Shown here in pieces: positions 57,538 to 64,000 of a stretch of DNA of 64,000 bases (its first letter is position 1; each line of letters opens with the position of its first letter). Source of the stretch: CATOSK01 sp034423195 (lineage in GTDB: Bacteria; Chloroflexota; Dehalococcoidia; Lucifugimonadales; UBA3495); assembly GCA_034423195.1 (NCBI GenBank), contig DAOUIZ010000059.1:37645-101644 (forward strand), given 5' to 3'. Below the pieces are notes generated by a model that was not told the DNA's origin, did not search any database, and was given only the letters and a program-made list of their open reading frames with translations. The translations under genes were made by a program, and so were the position numbers.

Positions 57538-58662
57538 CTAGCCGGTCGTTCCCTTGGCGGGGAGGCGCACCACTGCGGTGCCCCTGGTGGTGATTTCGTG
57601 GCGCTGGTTCTCTCCCCAGATATCCAGGTCCACCAGGTGCTCCCCGTCCTCCACCCGCTTGCCCGTCACCCTTCCCCGGCACCAGGTCGTGTCCCCCACC
57701 ACGTTGAACCGGCGCAGCTCCACGTACATCCTCTTCAGGAACCCGTCGTCTCCCATCCAGTGGGTCAACAGGTTGCCCATCCAGCAGCACCGCTGGCAGC
57801 CGTAGTCGTAGGCCCCGGGCAGCCCGGCGCTTTCCGCCGCCTCCTGGATGTCGTGGACCCGGATGATCGCTTCCTGGGCCCCGGTGTTGGGGTCGGTGAA
57901 CCCCCACGACGGGTGCCGCAGCATCTCCCGCAGCTGGATCCCGTGGGATATTCCCCCGATGCACCCGGCGACGAAGGCGGTGATGTCGCCGTGGCTCATG
58001 GGCCCCTTCACCACCGGCTTCAGGTCGTCTCCCACCTGGACATCCTCCCACCAGCGGGGATTGTTGCCCCGTATTTCCTCGTTGAGGACCGCATCCGCGA
58101 TGGCCTCGATTTCTTCCCGGGAGTACTGGTAGGGCTCGAAGGTGTACTTCTGGTGCTCCCGGGCGGCGGTGCGCTCGGCCCTCACCTGCCAGCCCCGGGT
58201 CTTGGCTATCGCCTCGCCCCTCTGGTTGTAGTAATGGGTTACGCTGGACTGGATCAGGATCTTTCCGGCAAACTGGCTTTCCTTTTCCTCCAGTCCGGTG
58301 AACTGCTCCTGCACCGAGATCTTGTCGTCCAGGTAGATGGGCCGGTACCACTCCCAGTCGTTCCCCGCGTGGAAGCCGTGGACCCCCGGCAGCCCGCCCG
58401 TGCGCCCCGAGCACCAGTAGACGCTGTACAGGAAGCAGGCGGGAGCGATGATAGTCCCGAACTTGCTCGTCTGCCCATAGCTGACGTCCCAGTAGAGCGG
58501 ATTGGCGTCGCCGATGCCCTGGCAGAAATGACGGATCGCGCTGCGGGACGCTTCCTCGTTGAAAAGGCCGACCCCGTACTGGCGCGGGCGGTTGAAGCTG
58601 CCCAGCCTGGCGCGAAGCCGGTCGATGCCTTCCTGGGTAATTCTTCCAGACTCTAGGACCAT
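57538..58662 (-). CDS. MaoC/FAS1-type dehydratase domain protein
   Basis: Codes for 374 residues with two hot-dog-like halves. The N-terminal half has RHFCQGIGDANPLYWDVSY near 45, the FAS1-like dehydratase pattern, and the C-terminal half has GPMSHGDITAFVAG near 225 with a putative active-site His/Asp. Enzymes of this type hydrate enoyl-CoA thioesters; the second half may be structural. The upstream MFS gene is co-directional, so the two may form an uptake and degradation unit. Nothing odd in length. Confidence 0.82.
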   Translation of the reverse strand: MVLESGRITQEGIDRLRARLGSFNRPRQYGVGLFNEEASRSAIRHFCQGIGDANPLYWDVSYGQTSKFGTIIAPACFLYSVYWCSGRTGGLPGVHGFHAGNDWEWYRPIYLDDKISVQEQFTGLEEKESQFAGKILIQSSVTHYYNQRGEAIAKTRGWQVRAERTAAREHQKYTFEPYQYSREEIEAIADAVLNEEIRGNNPRWWEDVQVGDDLKPVVKGPMSHGDITAFVAGCIGGISHGIQLREMLRHPSWGFTDPNTGAQEAIIRVHDIQEAAESAGLPGAYDYGCQRCCWMGNLLTHWMGDDGFLKRMYVELRRFNVVGDTTWCRGRVTGKRVEDGEHLVDLDIWGENQRHEITTRGTAVVRLPAKGTTG

Positions 58663-58816
58663 GACTTACTCCTGATAGTTGTAGGGGGAACTCGCGGGAA
58701 CGCTCCATCGCTTGGGGCGCTCTGTTCCATGTTGCCGTTGACCCTGATTATACCCGATGACGGGACGCAGCCCGCCCCGCCGGGAATGTTCCCTGAGCCG
58801 GAGTGGCGTCGAACGG

Positions 58817-60196
58817 TTACCCCGCCGCCGCTCCCGCCTGCTCCCGGGCCCGCAGCCGGGCCGGCGGCCGGGGGCGCGGAATCGTCCAGTAGCCCACCGC
58901 GGCCATCAGGTACAGGATGACCAGCGGGATGAGCGCCCAGAAGTAGCTGCCGGTCTGGTCATAGATCCAGCCCATCCACACCGGCGTGCTCATCGACATG
59001 AACTGGTCCGGCAGGTGCTGCCATCCCCGCAGCGTGGCGTAGGCCCGCCGCCCGAAGGTGTCCCCCATGATGGCCCAGGCCAGCGGGTTGGCGCTCTCCG
59101 AGAAGGCCAGCAGCACGGCGAAGATGAGCAGCTGCCAGAGATGCCCGCTGTGGTTCAGCAGGGTCGCGATGGCCAGCGCCCCGCCGATCATGCAGACCGC
59201 GCTCAGCTTCTGCTTGCTCATGCGGTCTCCCAGCATTCCGATGGTCGGATTGAACACGATGGTGCTCAGGGCCAGGGCCATCACGAAGAAGGAGGCTATC
59301 AGCAGGCTCTCCGTCTCTCCCCGGTCTGCCCCCTGCAGGAACCACACCATCACCGGCGCCAGCAGGAACGAAATGCCCGAGTGGACGGTGTTGCGGAACC
59401 CCACCGACATGACGATGAGCCAGTAGGTCGGGGTCCGCATCGCTTCCTTGGCCGTGAAGTCGGCGTCCTGGAGACGGGAGCGCCGCCGACGCGCCGCGCT
59501 TCCCGGCGGCCGGTTGCCCGACTGCGGGCCGCCCGCCCGGTCCTCCGGTCGGTCCCCGTCCGGCAGCAGCCCCATGCTCTCCGGGTTGTCCCGCAGCAGC
59601 AGGGAAAGCGGCCCGATGATCAGGATGATGATTGCCCCGGATATGAACACCCCGTACCGCCACCCCACCGTCACCACCAGCAGTCCCACCAGCGGCGCAA
59701 AGGCTCCGCCGAGGCCGTTCCCCACGGAGGCAATGGACATCGCCAGCCCCCGCCGCCGCATGAACCACTTGTTGATGGCCGTCACCGAGGCGTTGTTGTA
59801 CCCCGACCGGAACCCCAGGGAGAGCAGTCCCACGAAAACCAGCAGGAAGAAGACGTAGTTGTGGACGAAGGCCAGGACGATGAACCCCAGCCCGGACGCC
59901 ACCGCTCCGAAGAAGAGCATCACCCGCGCGCCGTAGCGGTCGGTCAGGTACCCGACAATAGGCCCCTGGATTCCCCCCAGCATCCGCCCCAGCATGTCGG
60001 CCAGGGCAATGGCCGCCACCCCGATCCCCAGCTCGTTGCGGATGGGGATGACATAAATGGTAAACCCCCGGTTGAAGTTGCCGTGCTTCAGCCCGTCGGC
60101 AATCAGGCTGATGGCAACTATCCACCAGCCGTAGAAGATGCGGGGTTGGCGGGATGCCCGGCCCTGTCCTGGAGGGTTCCCCTCCGGGGGTTGCAT
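58817..60196 (-). CDS. MFS transporter (YGW-type)
   Basis: Codes for 459 residues with 12 hydrophobic segments. RIFYGWWIVAISLIADGLKH near the start matches the same signature as 21349 and 30347. GPIVGYLTDRYGARVML is motif A. A long Gly/Arg/Pro-rich loop (about 215-255, GGPQSGNRPPGSAARRRRSR) precedes TM7. ATG 60196 is used; a TTG 18 bases earlier is possible. Likely organic-acid transport, co-directional with the MaoC-type gene. Confidence 0.85.
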   Translation of the reverse strand: MQPPEGNPPGQGRASRQPRIFYGWWIVAISLIADGLKHGNFNRGFTIYVIPIRNELGIGVAAIALADMLGRMLGGIQGPIVGYLTDRYGARVMLFFGAVASGLGFIVLAFVHNYVFFLLVFVGLLSLGFRSGYNNASVTAINKWFMRRRGLAMSIASVGNGLGGAFAPLVGLLVVTVGWRYGVFISGAIIILIIGPLSLLLRDNPESMGLLPDGDRPEDRAGGPQSGNRPPGSAARRRRSRLQDADFTAKEAMRTPTYWLIVMSVGFRNTVHSGISFLLAPVMVWFLQGADRGETESLLIASFFVMALALSTIVFNPTIGMLGDRMSKQKLSAVCMIGGALAIATLLNHSGHLWQLLIFAVLLAFSESANPLAWAIMGDTFGRRAYATLRGWQHLPDQFMSMSTPVWMGWIYDQTGSYFWALIPLVILYLMAAVGYWTIPRPRPPARLRAREQAGAAAG

Positions 60197-60507
60197 CGCC
60201 GGAGCGTCAGCCAACGTATGCCCGCGGGTTCAGGGACGGAAAACTGCCCCGGAGGGTTGTCATCTGGATTGTCAACGCGGCGTTCGGCCTCTTGGAGGGG
60301 GAGTCGTGCGGCGGTTTTCGGCGCCGGCCTGGAAATCAACCCGCCCAGTATACCAGCCGCTCCAGGTTTCGATACTAATCGCGCCACCCGGTCTTCTCTG
60401 GACCTGCGCCATGCTTCCTGCGTCCTTCCGACAGCACCCCTTGCCCCAGTTCAGGAACGGGACTCTCACTTCGCCACCTGTCCGGTATTCGGTCCAGGTC
60501 CAGGGCC

Positions 60508-60550
60508 AGGTGACGGGGATAGGTGACGGGGTCCACTTCGGTGTTACAAT
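60508..60550 (+). promoter_or_regulatory. Direct repeat and extended -10 before HAD gene
   Basis: AGGTGACGGGG occurs twice with a period of 13 (60508-60518 and 60521-60531), ending 10 bases before the extended -10 TGT-TACAAT (60542-60550). The rest of the 507-base gap (60197-60703) holds no other signal I can support. The 150-base leader between the -10 and the start codon is unexplained. Confidence 0.4.
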
Positions 60551-60703
60551 GCCGGGCCGATGCATCAAGGCGTCTTCGTGCTCTATGGGGACCATGGCTG
60601 GCCGCAACTGAGATCTTCCCGTCAAAGTACCCCGCCGAGCCCTCGCCTTTGGGCCGCTGGGAATGGAATCGTGCCCGGGTTTGCGAAGGAGAAGGAACCC
60701 TGA

Positions 60704-61597
60704 ATGGCACAGGGACTTTGTTCGAGACATAATTCCATACCAGGTCCATTCTCCAGGACTCTTTTTCTCTCAGACCTGGACGGGACGCTCCTTACCAGTG
60801 ACAAAGGCTTGCCAAACGGCCGGGCTGCGGTGCTCAACCAATTAATCGGGCGTGGCCTCCAGTTCACCGTGGCGACGGCACGGAGCATTCAGGCAATCAA
60901 CGTCTTGCTGAAGGACGTACGCCTTGCCCTCCCGGCCATAACTCTGGGAGGTAGCCTTGTCACCTGGCCGGGGTCAGGGGAGCACCTGGTGGCAAGGGTG
61001 TTGTCGCAACCCACCTCCGAAGAACTGCTGACCCGGTTCCTCCGCCGGGGTCTTTTCCCGTTCATAGTTTCCATAGACGGCCATCGGGATCGGGCTTTTC
61101 ATTCGCACACCACCTCTGCCGCGGCGGAGTGGTATGTTGACGAGAAGAAGGCCTACGGCGACCCGCGCCTTTGCTGGTACAACCATTCGTCAGAAGTCCT
61201 GGGCACGAAGGTTCTGTCGATGACCACCTTCTTGGAACGGGAAGAACTGGATGACCTTACGACAGATATTCTGCGGGTTGAGGGTGCCAGGGTCAGCGCG
61301 ATGCCCACACGCAAATTCCCGGGCTGGTATGAAGTTACCGCTTCCCACCCCCGGGCAGACAAGGGATCTGCCGTTCGCGGTCTATGCCAGGCGTTGAACT
61401 CCAGGTGGGACCACATTGTCGCCTTCGGTGATGACGTCAACGATTTGCCCCTGTTCGAGCGGGCGGACTATGCGATAGCGGTGGAGAACGCCGCCCCGGA
61501 GGCGTTGGCCAGGGCTGATGAGGTCATTGCAAGCAACGACTCCGGGTCTGTAATCGACTACCTGGTTCAGTACGCTAATAGACGTGCCTGTTTCTGA
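60704..61597 (+). CDS. HAD-superfamily (Cof-type) phosphatase
   Basis: Codes for 297 residues. LFLSDLDGTLLTSDKG at residues 20-35 contains the HAD nucleophile Asp, and the Mg-binding pair is in FGDDVNDLPLFERADYAIAVENA near 245. ADKGSAVRGL near 220 has the Lys. The C2-type cap between marks the Cof group, which dephosphorylates sugar phosphates or nucleotides. An unusual 18-residue leader precedes the first strand. AAGGAGAAGG upstream supports the start. Confidence 0.92.
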   Translation: MAQGLCSRHNSIPGPFSRTLFLSDLDGTLLTSDKGLPNGRAAVLNQLIGRGLQFTVATARSIQAINVLLKDVRLALPAITLGGSLVTWPGSGEHLVARVLSQPTSEELLTRFLRRGLFPFIVSIDGHRDRAFHSHTTSAAAEWYVDEKKAYGDPRLCWYNHSSEVLGTKVLSMTTFLEREELDDLTTDILRVEGARVSAMPTRKFPGWYEVTASHPRADKGSAVRGLCQALNSRWDHIVAFGDDVNDLPLFERADYAIAVENAAPEALARADEVIASNDSGSVIDYLVQYANRRACF

Positions 61598-61916
61598 CTT
61601 GCCGCATGGGGGACGGGTCAGTCGGATACAGCAGCGGAAGGCTCCGGTCATACTCGGGACGGGGAGGGATTCGCCTGACCATCCCCCGGAAGGGAAAGGA
61701 GAAGAGGCGCGGCCCCTCCGACCGGGAGATATACCGCGGATGCAGCGTGGCGAGGCGCTCCGTCAGCCGGCCGAAGCAACTCCACCGGATGGTCACAGGG
61801 TCCGATTAAGAAGGCCGAGAACTGCCCGGCCACGCTGCAAATCGCGGCAACCTGCTCCGGTTATAGTTTGCCAACACCCCCTGGTGTCCCGGATACCCGG
61901 GAGGAACGGTTCCGCT
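61598..61916. other. Gene-free stretch
   Basis: Short open frames on both strands lack family resemblance and ribosome-binding sites. I see no repeat of the main families here. It separates the convergent HAD and PPC/DUF296 genes. Confidence 0.4.
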
Positions 61917-62306
61917 CTATGCGTCTTCTATGACCTGGAGATAGACGTATGCGCCGGTGAAGCATGTAGCGTCTTCACAGTGGCCGCCGATGATTTCGCC
62001 GGAAGGCCGTGCCGCGGCGATGTGAATGTGGACGTAGATTCCACCATCCGCCACGGGTTGAATGTAGCCCTCGGCGCTTACCAGCTCAAGAACTTCGTCG
62101 ATTGTTTCCCTCTCGTGGTCTCTTTCCAGGTTGCAAAGATTGCGGCGCTTCAGCTGGCGCAGGCTTCCTATACAGGAGATTACGGCGGCTTCGCGAATGC
62201 CTTCGGCATGAGCCAGGGATTCGATGCTTTCGATGAGCGATTCACCCGCTTCCACGCGGCGGTAAACGACTCGGGAGGTCTTGGTATCCCAGTTCTTTAT
62301 AGCCAT
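61917..62306 (-). CDS. PPC/DUF296 domain protein
   Basis: Codes for 129 residues. VVYRRVEAGESLIESIESLAHAEGIREAAVISCIGSL in pieces (about 11-46) and IYVHIHIAAARPSGEIIGGHCEDATCF near 88-112 match the PPC domain. The three metal-type residues around HIHIA and GGHC are present. GGAGGA upstream fixes ATG 62306. PPC proteins in bacteria are small and trimeric, of unknown function; plant ones bind DNA together with AT-hooks, absent here. Confidence 0.85.
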   Translation of the reverse strand: MAIKNWDTKTSRVVYRRVEAGESLIESIESLAHAEGIREAAVISCIGSLRQLKRRNLCNLERDHERETIDEVLELVSAEGYIQPVADGGIYVHIHIAAARPSGEIIGGHCEDATCFTGAYVYLQVIEDA

Positions 62307-62598
62307 GCGTCCTCCTGCCAGATGTGTGAGGCCCTCATTATACACACCTGTCCACTGGGGTGGACTCCATCATCGGACAGGTGCCTGCGCCGGGTTGAGG
62401 GAGAATCCCCGCTCTCCTGCCTGTGATTCAATCCTCCGTCCCGGTAAACGTCCCCCTACCCCGTAAGAGCCTACCGCCGGTTCTTGCCCCAGCGGGGAGA
62501 CTTGAGACGGTGGCAGTGCTTAGGGTTCAGTGGCCTTCGATTACCTGGCTTTCCAGCGGTATCAGCAACACCCGCATAGGCGCCTGTCGCGCCTCCCA
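62307..62598. other. Gene-free stretch before the VapBC-like pair
   Basis: GTCCAC-TGGG-GTGGAC (near 62349-62365) is a small perfect hairpin. No reading frame convinces. It lies downstream of the VapBC-like pair and upstream of the PPC gene on the minus strand. Confidence 0.35.
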
Positions 62599-63039
62599 TT
62601 AGGGCGCAACGAACTCACCCAGCCAGCGCACGTTCCGGGCGATGGTATAGGCCGCACGCTGGAACCTCTGGTCAGCGGTCCACAACTCGCAGCCGAGGGT
62701 CTCCGCCAACGCCAGGTAGTGCGCGTCATAAGCCGCCCCTTGATTCAGTCGGCTCGCCAATTCCAGCGCCCTGGTATGCAAAGACGGTGTTTCGTGCAGC
62801 TCTACTCCCAGGGATAACAAGCCTCGGGCCAAGTCTGTCGCCGCCGCTACGGTCAGTTCTCCTCGTACCACCCGCCGGTGCAGGATGTTGGTAACTTCCG
62901 TGGGCATAAAGCATGGCGCCGCCAGTCGTAGGCCCTGGTCATTCCAAAACCGGGCTATGGCAGTGGCCTTATCCGAATTCTCTTCCTCGACCAGCCACTT
63001 GAACGCCAGGCTCGCGTCCGCGACTACGAACTCGCTCAC
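62599..63039 (-). CDS. PIN-domain toxin (VapC-like)
   Basis: Codes for 146 residues. FVVADASLAFKWLVEEENSDKA at the start gives the first PIN acidic residues (Asp in ADAS, Glu in VEEE). A second acidic pair lies in YDAHYLALAETLGCELWTADQRF near 110-130 with the Asp in TADQ. It overlaps the upstream antitoxin by 4 bases (63036-63039), the typical coupling. Expected to be an RNase directed at tRNA or rRNA. Confidence 0.88.
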   Translation of the reverse strand: MSEFVVADASLAFKWLVEEENSDKATAIARFWNDQGLRLAAPCFMPTEVTNILHRRVVRGELTVAAATDLARGLLSLGVELHETPSLHTRALELASRLNQGAAYDAHYLALAETLGCELWTADQRFQRAAYTIARNVRWLGEFVAP

Positions 63040-63338
63040 AGCGTTTCCTCTATCTCCGCATCCCGCATTTCGCGGGCCTCACGAAGCAATTCCACTGAGT
63101 CGCCGGGCAACGGCTGGCTCCCGAAGAGTTCTTCCCGGCGAGCCACCAAGTGCTCAAAGGCCTCGCGGTTGAAACCGGGCCCGGACAGGCCGTTGGCTTC
63201 GTCCAGGTCCAGTTCCTTGCCAATAGCCGCCAAGCAGTATCGCCGCATACTGACTCCCTTGAGCGCGGCGATGGCTTTCAACCGACGCTGCACTGAAGGA
63301 TCCAAGTCCAGCGTGAGTCTCTTTTTCCTGGCTTCCAC
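63036..63338 (-). CDS. VapB-like antitoxin
   Basis: Codes for 100 residues. The N-terminal KKRLTLDLDPSVQRRLKAIAALKGVSMRRYC is a ribbon-helix-helix-like pattern (about residues 6-36) that would bind operator DNA. The acidic C-terminus (LLREAREMRDAEIEETL) is the usual toxin-binding tail. It overlaps the toxin gene by 4 bases. Confidence 0.82.
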   Translation of the reverse strand: MEARKKRLTLDLDPSVQRRLKAIAALKGVSMRRYCLAAIGKELDLDEANGLSGPGFNREAFEHLVARREELFGSQPLPGDSVELLREAREMRDAEIEETL

Positions 63339-63438
63339 GCCCGGCTCTCCTCAAAACAATTTCCTTGAAACGACAATAGCGTAAACATGGAAAAGTCTCA
63401 ATGTGCCCACCGGCAGACGGCGGACAAACCGAGCTTCC

Positions 63439-63600
63439 ATCCACAAGGGGCGGTACCAGGAAAACATCTTCGTGGAGCGGCTATGGCGGACTGTAAAGTA
63501 CGATAGGGTATACCCGAAAGCCCGCTTCCGGTTCCACGACAGGCTCAGGCCACACCGGGCCTTGGGCTGCCGGACTCCGGCCAATGTCTTCCACGACGAA
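63439..63600 (+). pseudogene. IS3-family transposase C-terminal fragment
   Basis: The frame gives HKGRYQENIFVERLWRTVKY, then a shortened segment and RFRFHDRLRPHRALGCRTPANVFHDE. That is the DDE-transposase end of IS3-type OrfB, with the usual stretch between (DYRDGYEARQGI type) deleted. No N-terminal part, OrfA or inverted repeats are found nearby. So it is a decayed remnant; the frame runs on past the match into unrelated sequence. Confidence 0.75.
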
Positions 63601-63878
63601 CAGGAGAGTATAGTAGGGGAGTCCAACGAAAGCAGTCGTTCACCGGGACAGGACACCGAATCACCGGCAGGAGCGGCGGGATTCTCGGTGAATCGGGCCT
63701 GGTGCTGTCCTGATGATGGGGTTCACTTCACCTCATGTGTCCCGACTTATTTGTGTGCAGGGATGACCAGCGTCGCAAGATTAGGGGTATGGCTGAAAGT
63801 GGTTGGGAAAGGGAGTTTACAAAGCAGGACAGGATTGGCAGTCTGCTGATAAGTGGAAACGAACAGGGTGGAGGGGTG

Positions 63879-64000
63879 ATGCAGCCGACAATGCTGGAGA
63901 TTATGGAACGAGCCATTGGGGAGATGCGGGAGGCGTTGGCCCAGGAGGTGGACGAAGGGGAAACTGGGCATTGGGACCCAGACGCTTGGGAGGAGGAGGT
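63879..64000 (+). CDS. Hypothetical protein, 3' end outside window
   Basis: The frame MQPTMLEIMERAIGEMREAL and on remains open to the edge. GTGGAGGGG lies just upstream of ATG 63879; an in-frame ATG at 63789 could extend it by 30 residues. The visible part is acidic and helical. It is too short for a family call. Confidence 0.4.
   Translation, partial: MQPTMLEIMERAIGEMREALAQEVDEGETGHWDPDAWEEE

Noticed and set aside
61606..61809. 67-codon plus frame after the HAD gene
   Set aside because: No ribosome-binding site, basic low-complexity product, no family resemblance.

Overview
The window is 64 kb of GC-rich bacterial chromosome, dense with genes and with frequent GTG/TTG starts. An alternative-complex-III-type quinol oxidoreductase, a B12-dependent class II ribonucleotide reductase, an F420 ligase (CofE), a CoxMSL-type molybdenum hydroxylase and dienelactone-hydrolase paralogs together suggest Chloroflexota, perhaps a SAR202/Dehalococcoidia-like lineage. 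This placement is inference from gene content, not from a phylogeny.

Layout. 1-5.6 kb: the 3' part of ftsZ, then nrdR, two unassigned small genes and nrdJ, with an NrdR-box-like palindrome over a promoter. 5.7-6.9 kb: an AT-richer XRE/ImmA pair. 7-13.3 kb: pdxA-like, proC, yggT, a P-loop kinase, a VOC protein, an OPA-type transporter and a membrane-anchored hydrolase. 13.3-15.7 kb (minus): a Cys-rich hypothetical, a DUF1385 protein and L31, L27, L21. 16.3-22.7 kb (minus): MFS transporter, CoxM/S/L, cytochrome c and a MoaD/ThiS protein. 22.9-30 kb: VOC, NUDIX, GNAT, an adenosyltransferase-hisH-hisA operon, cofE and dinB. 30.3-38.9 kb (plus): MFS, a GSA-type aminotransferase, two small membrane proteins, two dienelactone hydrolases, a jelly-roll hypothetical, a thioredoxin-NHL protein read through an in-frame UGA, and another MFS. 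39.2-48.7 kb (minus): an eight-gene ACIII-like respiratory cluster. 49.2-57 kb (plus): a PPOX-like protein, 2-oxoacid dehydrogenase E1alpha, E1beta and E2 with an inserted toxin-antitoxin-like pair, lipB, a TfoX-N protein and an aminotransferase. 57-64 kb: Uma2, MaoC-type dehydratase, MFS, HAD phosphatase, PPC/DUF296, a VapBC-like pair, an IS3 remnant and a partial gene.

Functional links. NrdJ needs adenosylcobalamin, and the adenosyltransferase at 27.1 kb makes it. LipB supplies the octanoyl group that becomes the lipoyl cofactor of E2. The MoaD-like protein and a cytochrome c sit directly downstream of CoxL and could serve cofactor supply and electron transfer. A CRP-like palindrome lies upstream of the ACIII-like cluster.

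Two observations stand out. First, the Trx-NHL gene carries TGA at the second Cys of the family motif C-C-I-N-C, followed at once by a perfect 8-bp hairpin, which reads as selenocysteine. Second, about 34 copies of an intergenic hairpin family share an invariant core (AGACAAGTTRCC, usually an exactly 18-nt loop) between stems whose sequences differ from copy to copy but stay complementary. At 18 of 19 loci the family is in sense orientation just upstream of a gene. It is either a covarying cis-acting RNA or a MITE/REP-like element, and I cannot assign it to a named family.
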